In this document: positions 58,219-64,000 of the stretch, in pieces
How positions within the stretch are numbered: the stretch's first letter is position 1
How the letters are laid out: the number at the start of each line of letters is the position of its first letter
Source: Trichuris trichiura
Taxonomy: Eukaryota > Nematoda > Enoplea > Trichinellida > Trichuridae
Direction of reading: 5' to 3'
NCBI GenBank assembly: GCA_037903355.1
Contig: JBAJFE010000014.1
Span: 3,720,001 to 3,784,000, forward strand
DNA length: 64,000 nucleotides
Translations under genes and position numbers: made by a program
The notes under the pieces: generated by a model
Database searches by the model: none
What the model was told of the DNA's origin: nothing
The model's input: only the letters and a program-made list of their open reading frames with translations

Positions 58219-60930
58219 ATATTCCTGCCGAGCTTTCGGCTCCAGCCTTGGGCTGTATTCAGCGCAAAGAACGAAAATCAAAAACCTCTCTTGGCCTTCA
58301 TCGGAGTCGGCCGCTTAGGAGCTCTCCTGTATTGCCAGCCGACGAGGTTACCTGTCGAGTCGATCCTTGACTCATTGAGCTTGACCCCAACTCGGCCAGT
58401 GTTATATGAGAGCAGCACTCATGCCGTCGTCCGCAGTGAAACCGTGACATAAATTGACAGCGAACTCTTTGAAACAGCCAATGTAGACGGGGTTGAAACA
58501 GAAATTTAAACGGTCTATTCTACTCCCTGTTATTTTCTCTTCTTTTTCTTCTTCCTTTTTTCTTTTTTTCTGTCTTTAAATCACCTTTGTGCTCAGCGTT
58601 GTGCTGGCTTACAGGAGAGTTCTTCAGCGGCGGACTTCGGTGAAGGCCAAAAGCGGTTTTTGATTTCTTTTGTTTGTTTGCGCTGAAGACAGCCCAAGGC
58701 TTGGGCCGAAAGCTCCGCAGGAATATTTCTGCTTTAATAAGGGGATACCCGTAATAAAAGAAGAAAAATCTTTTTATGAATTTAACTCCCGTTAAAAAAG
58801 TAGAAGGCAACAAATTATACGCAGTTTGTTCTTCCGTGCAGGGCTGCGTAATTTTACAGCTCTATTTTTTTTCCAACAAAGCAGTCAAAAGGTGACGTGT
58901 AACTTCGCTGATGCGACGCGCATATGTGCAAATGGATTTTGAACCTAATTGACGACAGAATTAAGCGTCAGTTATTGAGCTGCACCAGAAATAATTAAAA
59001 ATGTTTATGTTTTGCAGATTTATTCGAAAAGCTTGTTCCGATAAATGTGCAGCAGGCCGTTGCTTGTTTTGAAGTCCGTCGTGCAGAGCTCGTTAACAAA
59101 GAGGTTGGCCGATTGCGGGAACATACAAATATGCTTAATGGGTGAGGTTACCTTGCGCTTTTCTAAACATCACTAATCAGTGTTTTAGTCTTCTGGCTTC
59201 ATTGAACCTCCCAACTGCCTTAGAGGACGTTTCTAAGGCTGAGCCATTACCTGAATCTATTCGGGAAAAGTCTATCAAAGTCAAATCATTAGGCGGCGTA
59301 GCAGGTCTGAAAAAGTCAGTTGATGAGCTACCTCTGCTTTACCAGAGGAACAAAGAAATCTTAGATGAGGTTTGTTGAAACAGCCTAAAGTGCCATTAGT
59401 AAATCTGACAATGTAGACAAAGCGCTTGTTGAATGAGGAGAAGGCCTCAGACGAGCAGCTTCGTTCCCAATTTAAGGAAAAATGGACTCGCATGCCCTCC
59501 GAAAAACTAACGGAACCACTTTGGCAAGAGATAACGAAATTTCAAAATGTCCTCGATGCTGCTAAAAACGCGGACGGCATAGTGCAGCAGGGATTGTCGC
59601 AGCATTTTGAAGGTATCGAAAAGTTGAGCAAAACTGAGGTTAGTAGCTGACTAGTTAGTATTATACTGCAGTTGATCTTTTTTGTCAGACAGACTTGCGT
59701 GCTTCTATTCCCGGATTGGCGAGGTCAGCTTCGATGCGTCAAAGCGCTGTAGTATCGAAGTTGCAAGAAATGATGAACCAAGTAACCGAATTGAAGCGCG
59801 ACAGGGAAGAGATTGAGAAGGAGTTTGAAAACGCCAAGTTGGAAATGAGTAAGTGCGCCTTTTTTTGTTTTATCTCTTTGAGCATTTTTTGTAGCTCCTG
59901 TGTTTCTGAGGGCGTTTGCGGAGTCGACAATCGTTGTCGAGGAAGCTGTCTCGAAGAAGCATTTGGAAGAAACATTTTCTCCCATTCAGACTCTCGTAAC
60001 AGAAAGCATACAAGCCCAAGAGAAGCTGACCGATGCAATTTTGGTAAGCGCGATTTAGATTTTTGTATGCTGACGTACGTTTTTCCACGCAGAGCGCGAA
60101 TGAACAATTCATCCGTGAGAAAGGCGCAGATTCAAGCATTGACAGGGACAACATGCTGCGCATGCTGGCAAACGCCCACGACGCTTTTCTAGAACTGCAT
60201 GCCAATGTCAAGGAAGGCACAAAGGTGTTATCTAAACTCTCTTGTTATTATAATTGGAGATCGCGCTGTTTTAGTTTTACAATGATATGACGCCATTGAT
60301 AGTTCGCTTGCAGCAGAAAATATCTGACTTTTGTTTCGCCAGAAAAACTGAAAAGGACGACCTGATACGGGATGTGCAACAAAGCATTATTAACCAGCCA
60401 AGTGGAAACGTTACTGCTAATCCTAGCTTTGAATGTACGGTTAGCAAGGTTTGGATTTAAGCTGCTTTCATTTTATCATGCGTTTAGCAACTGATGGTAG
60501 CAAATCGCGGAAGCCTCCACGTCCTCCGCCTCCAGCTGTTCCGTCTGAGGATCAAGCGACTTTGCGGCAGAGTAAGCTAAAAACATTTTTGCAGCATGTA
60601 ATCAGTAATTCGCTTTATCGATTGCAGTGCCTGGTTTAACAGCTAGCGCGCCTTACATGATGGGAACATCACCAGGAGTTCAGCAGCTCACTCTGCAGCG
60701 GTTTATGCCATATCCATTTGGTTAGCGGCAACAGTTTTTCCCGGTGTTATTGTTATGTTCATGTTTCAGCGCCAAGCACTTTCACCCCTGGGCACTACTA
60801 CGCAACCTATCCCGGAGGAGTTCAGCAACCGCCTTATCCAACGAATATTAACTATCCAATGCCGACCAACGTTCGGCTACCAGAAGGAATGGCGCAGCAG
60901 CAGACAGGCAATGAACTTTTTCTAACTTGA
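50037..60930 (+). CDS. PDCD6IP: ALIX / PDCD6IP homologue (BRO1 - V domain - proline-rich), 16 exons
   Basis: ESCRT-associated adaptor acting in endosomal sorting, cytokinesis and membrane repair. Exons: 50037-50242, 56151-56269, 56316-56443, 56493-56646, 56714-56820, 56870-57215, 59018-59141, 59189-59369, 59417-59638, 59689-59848, 59895-60043, 60093-60224, 60275-60434, 60488-60571, 60628-60720, 60770-60930. They sum to 842 codons with stop, and every phase closes. Exon 1 ([20 protein letters not shown] ... GSLEILYR) joins [10 protein letters not shown] as in all BRO1 domains; [15 protein letters not shown] ends BRO1. The V domain has [28 protein letters not shown] and [35 protein letters not shown] and RKTEKDDL follow. 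The tail has [11 protein letters not shown] and tyrosine/proline repeats ([21 protein letters not shown]). The exon 5 donor is GC (AAG|GCAAGT). Intron 1 is 5.9 kb and intron 6 is 1.8 kb, both holding transposons. An alternative 3' exon is noted separately. Confidence 0.96.
51941..52032 (-). mobile_element. 92-bp PLE-tail-like insertion with 16-bp target duplication
   Basis: A perfect direct repeat TTCTACTTATTAACAT (51925-51940, 52033-52048) flanks it. The minus strand carries a hammerhead-like core (51986-52014: CTGAAGA ... GAAA) followed by GCTTCGCAATAAA. It lies in ALIX intron 1. Confidence 0.75.
54390..55090 (-). pseudogene. Decayed mariner-like transposase in ALIX intron 1
   Basis: On the minus strand: an N-terminal region with [20 protein letters not shown] and [20 protein letters not shown] followed by [20 protein letters not shown]. 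Further down come [12 protein letters not shown] (cf. GDESWIHHYD) and a VLRKL stretch. Stops and shifts throughout. The sequence belongs to a different mariner subfamily from the 16.5- and 42-kb copies. Confidence 0.7.
58085..58772. mobile_element. Inverted-repeat element with opposed hammerhead-like cores in ALIX intron 6
   Basis: Left sequence (CTTTTATTACGGATATCCCG, then TTCCTGCCGAGCTTTCGGCT to about 58345) is repeated in inverse order on the right (about 58598 to 58772). The left arm is split by an (ATT)n run (58121-58216). Cores: minus 58234-58262 (CTGAATA, one base off) and plus 58683-58711 (CTGAAGA, stem GCCCAA/TTGGGC, GAAA). About 250 bp of unique spacer; no protein recognised. Confidence 0.8.
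58121..58216. repeat. (ATT)n microsatellite
   Basis: Roughly 96-bp trinucleotide run inside the left arm of the inverted-repeat element. The translated polyisoleucine frame over it is an artefact. Confidence 0.97.
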
Positions 60931-61232
60931 CTGTTTAGAGGAATACTTTGTTGGTTTAGGCTTCGACTTGCAGCCACAGTGGCGTTGAGGGTTCAATCCT
61001 AAGAAGCACTTAGGTTTCGATTCCCCGGGTTTCGATAATCCAATTTACTGCTAATTAATATCAGTGCATGCGATAGCACTAACCGCCTTTCGTACCCACT
61101 GTACCCCAATGGTTACTCGGGTTTTTATCTTCGTGTTTTGGTCAGCTCAGTTTCTGCAATCATGATATTTCTGTGATCTATTTTTTTTCGATCTTCCCAC
61201 TTTCTGTTTTAAACATATAGTTAATATTTTAG

Positions 61233-61312
61233 GCGTTCCTGTACCTCCGCTGCGATTGCACAAAATCAGCAAAGCAAGTAACAATTGCCAAGAGGGTGAA
61301 AATGCTTCGTAA
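61233..61312 (+). CDS. PDCD6IP: Possible alternative terminal exon of ALIX
   Basis: An acceptor ATTTTAG precedes GC GTT CCT, reading VPVPPLRLHKISKASNNCQE and a TAA. It would join exon 16 at a GC donor (ACAG|GCAATG, after 60907) in frame, replacing the last residues NELFLT. A GC donor is already used in this gene at exon 5. Unproven; the simple reading ends at 60930. Confidence 0.35.
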
Positions 61313-61727
61313 CTTTTCTGTGTTGTTTCTGTGGTCGCGTCTGTTGTTTGCTTTAGTAGTGCTCAGTTATAGAAGTAATGCTTGTCGATATTCAAGTTTT
61401 TTGCGTTCTGATTATCTGTTGTTTCTTTTCGCTTAATGCATGATTCACTGCAGTTCCAACTTACACACTAATGATAGTGAAGAGCGTGCACACGTCTTAA
61501 TCAGTGCATGGAACTGAAGTTGCGTTTCACGTCGGTAGAACTGCTGTACGTTGCTAACTTGCTTGTGTAAGAAGCATCTGCTTGAACATTTTGCTTTGCT
61601 AAGAAAAAATCTTAGTCTGTTAGACAAATTTGCCGTTTCGGCTAGTGTCCCAGCAGTTCGCCATCTTTTGGGGTAATTCTTTCAGGTCGCGTGTTATTTA
61701 TGTTCATTCTATCTCTGTTTATCCGAA

Positions 61728-62080
61728 GCATTTTCAACGAAGTGTTAATAGAAAAACTTTAGCAGATACGATGTCAAAAGGCAAAGGGATTGGGATGCTG
61801 AACGTGGGAAAACGTTGCTAGTAAAAGTGCCAATAATAGTCCAATTACCTCATGTTTTTCTCAAGTGTTTTTAAATGGCAACCTGCAATGTTTGTCCCTT
61901 TTATTGTGAAATGTTTTTAATCGAGGTATTAGTAGAAAGGTCTTAAAAGGTGCGATGTCAATACGCGAAGTGATCGCGATGTTGGGCATATGAATACTCT
62001 GTTAGTAAAAGTCCTAAAAGCGGCATATATTGTCTATCCCCGATTTTCTTAAATAGCAACTTGCGATGTCTGACCTTTTA
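61728..62080. repeat. Two-unit diverged tandem repeat, about 175 bp
   Basis: Shared order in both units: TTAATAGAAA/TTAGTAGAAA, GATACGATGTCAA/GGTGCGATGTCAA, GGGATGCTGAACG/GCGATGTTGGGCA, GCTAGTAAAAGTGCC/GTTAGTAAAAGTCCT, and GGCAACCTGCAATGT/AGCAACTTGCGATGT. Not coding. Confidence 0.65.
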
Positions 62081-63745
62081 GGAGGCTTGCAGTAACGCGT
62101 TAACAGTCCGCAATATGGGTACGGAAAGTCGCCTTTTAATGTTACGGCTCATTAACTTGCGAAATCGATTCAATGGTTGTCCCCTGTAAAGAAAGCACTG
62201 CGAAGAATGGCACGCTCTGATTTTTAGCACTTTGGGGTTAAGCAACCCGATGAGCACTACCGCATTGAACTTTTTATTAAACATTTTGCTTTGTTTTATC
62301 GTCTAGCACTGCAGTTAAAGAGGCCTGCTGTTCTTGGTAGCCTGCCTGTTCCATATATGAAACTTTCTGTAGGCACTGCGGTTTTAAGTAGCGTAATGGA
62401 TACGTTAACTTGGAAAGCAATGCGATGCCACGTGGAACAGAATTCGTTCTTTGCAAGTGCGAGCGCAAGATGCTCAAAAGCAGGTCAAACGTGCTGCAAA
62501 TTCTTAAATTTGTATTATCGGGAGCTGTCCTTATGATGTAACGTATTGCAGCATGCATTCATATAATTGCTCGCTCTGAAAAGCACGATACTATAGACCT
62601 ATTCAATGAATGCACTTCTTTATGTCTGTTAGGCAAGTGATGCCTCTAAAAAGTTGTTAATAAGCAAGTATTTGACATCCGTATCTGATCAGGCGACATT
62701 ATTCGTGAACAGGCTTTGTGCTCTTCGAGTATTAGTTACGTGACTAACGCGGAACAAAGATAGGGATGCATTAAAAATAGGATCACGATTTCTTCGTGAT
62801 TGAGGTACTTAAAATCGTAATTGACGTTGAAAAATTGCTGCGTTTTCGCTGTGCACTAGTATTCACCGTTTGTTGACTACTAAACTCTTAGACTACTTGG
62901 AAGCACTTTAGTGATTAATTGTTAAAAGCAAATATCTCAACGAGAGTTCTTTAGTGATTTCGACATTTGGCGTCTAAACGGACTTTCATAAGATTCAGTT
63001 TGAGAAATGTGGGTGCAGTGTGAACTAATGCGAAAGAACAATGTTTACTATCTTGCGTTTGAGTTCACTCTAGTAAGTGGAGTCTTGAAATCGTAGCTGC
63101 ATATTTGTCCATGCTTCCTCAGTGCTCGTTACACGAGCAGTGGAATTTCATATCTTTGGGTGGTTTCAGCTGTTTAACTTTTTTGTAAAGTCGGTTTAGC
63201 CGGTATGCCTGTTTACTGCAGAGGTGGCAAAATACTTGAAAGGATGTTTTCGAATAAGCCTTTGTGCGAGCTCGTTTTTAGACTTTTGGTTATGCTATTT
63301 GCGTTTTCTGCATTAAAGTTAACATACGCAGAAACTCAGAAGACGCGAAAATTGCATGGTATGTTTACTTCCATAGAATTTCTCGAACGACGCGAATAGC
63401 TCATCACAGAACGTGCTGCTTTTAAAGTTAACGCTAAATCTTTCAAACGAGTTGTTCAACGGTGTTTTGCTGTCAATAGAGTTTCAATAATTTGGGAAGA
63501 GGCTGATTTTTAACATCCTAAAAAGATTTCGTTAGTAAACTCAGCTTTCTCCATTGATTTCTTTATTTGTTTGTCGTAAAAACACGTGGTTTTCAGAGTA
63601 GCATTTGCTATCATCAGCGTGAAGTATAATAAATTATCCGTATTAAATTATATTCCGTGAAATAGTTTTGCTTGAATTAGTGATAAACGAGGATGCTTTC
63701 ATGATGGAGTTTTTCTTATGGCTTTCTGTCCTGCCCGTTGTTGGT
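62081..63745. other. No recognised gene
   Basis: AT-rich DNA with short open frames (62291-62536, 63205-63399). The latter has a hydrophobic stretch but no family signature. Confidence 0.35.
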
Positions 63746-63749
63746 TTCT

Positions 63750-63870
63750 AAAATAGAGCAAATGCCGTTGCAACAGATGGATAAGCAGTTATTAAGAAAA
63801 ATTCAGAACAATCTTACAAGTTCAACTGTTCTGAAAGCGACCTATGTTTTTGCGACCAGCCAGGACTGAG
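63750..63870 (+). mobile_element. PLE-tail-like fragment
   Basis: GCAACAGATGGATAAGCAGT then TATTAAGAAAAATTCAGAAC matches the boxed region of the elements at 15241 and 15930. A decayed GTTCTGAAAGC follows where the core should be. Confidence 0.5.
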
Positions 63871-64000
63871 CCAGGCTGTTCTATTTGTCATAGACAACTT
63901 CCTGTAGTGTGCAGAAATTCTGAACCACCAAAATAGTGCGGATAAATTTCCGTCATTTGAGTTTCCCTACTTTAGCTTCACTTCAGAACAAATTAGCCAT

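Noticed and set aside
57929..58318. Open frame with a long polyisoleucine run
   Set aside because: It is a translation of the ATT microsatellite within the inverted-repeat element.
60960..61000. Possible tRNA (GGGTTCAATCC box)
   Set aside because: No acceptor stem, D-arm or anticodon arm could be folded around it.

Overview
This is a eukaryotic (animal) window, about 40% GC, with compact multi-exon genes, many short introns with GTAAGT-type donors and TTTCAG/TTTTAG acceptors, and a large load of decayed transposons. Gene content (troponin I, ALIX, NAA80-type acetyltransferase, indoleamine dioxygenase, histidine acid phosphatase) says metazoan. The troponin I sequence is most like ecdysozoan versions. 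A short TTAGGC-type interstitial repeat at about 37.3 kb and the intron style would suit a nematode, perhaps a repeat-rich enoplean, but the species cannot be fixed from the sequence.

Layout. 1-1.4 kb: 3' part of a Penelope-like retroelement (RT with YVDD plus GIY-YIG). 3.4-7.8 kb, minus: histidine acid phosphatase, eight exons readable. 8.0-8.5 kb, plus: a broken unrecognised coding stretch. 15.0-17.3 kb: a nested pile of PLE-tail-like inverted-repeat elements, ATT microsatellites and a dead mariner. 22.3-22.6 kb: an intact copy of a 316-bp short retroelement with a 12-bp target duplication. 27.1-28.2 kb: a hAT-type and a pogo/Tigger-type MITE. 29.0-33.2 kb, minus: a complete troponin I gene with three tandem alternative exons. 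37.5-38.6 kb: a compact palindrome and a hAT element. 39.6-41.8 kb: tandem repeats, then a second PLE copy split by a probable solo LTR. 42.1-42.8 kb: mariner fossil. 43.6-44.8 kb, minus: indoleamine 2,3-dioxygenase. 45.7-46.8 kb: Tigger-like transposon fossil. 47.5-48.2 kb, plus: intronless NAA80-like acetyltransferase. 50.0-60.9 kb, plus: complete ALIX/PDCD6IP gene (16 exons, 841 codons, every junction in frame), whose introns hold another mariner fossil and two PLE-tail-like insertions. 61.7-62.1 kb: a tandem repeat. The remainder is unannotated non-coding DNA.

The genes do not form a pathway; they are ordinary neighbours in an animal genome (muscle regulation, ESCRT/endosome, actin N-terminal acetylation, tryptophan catabolism, acid phosphatase). 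Two observations stand out. First, troponin I has three tandem copies of the exon following the inhibitory peptide. All three have identical splice phases that forbid joining them in series, so the gene must choose one, and the last copy has its own terminal exon. Second, at least ten copies of a 28-29 nt core (CTGANGA, short hairpin, CGAAA) are scattered through the window at the ends of PLE-like and inverted-repeat elements. These cores look like hammerhead-ribozyme catalytic cores, known from PLEs, and several copies carry clean 12-16 bp target duplications, suggesting a family of small non-autonomous retroelements mobilised by the PLE.
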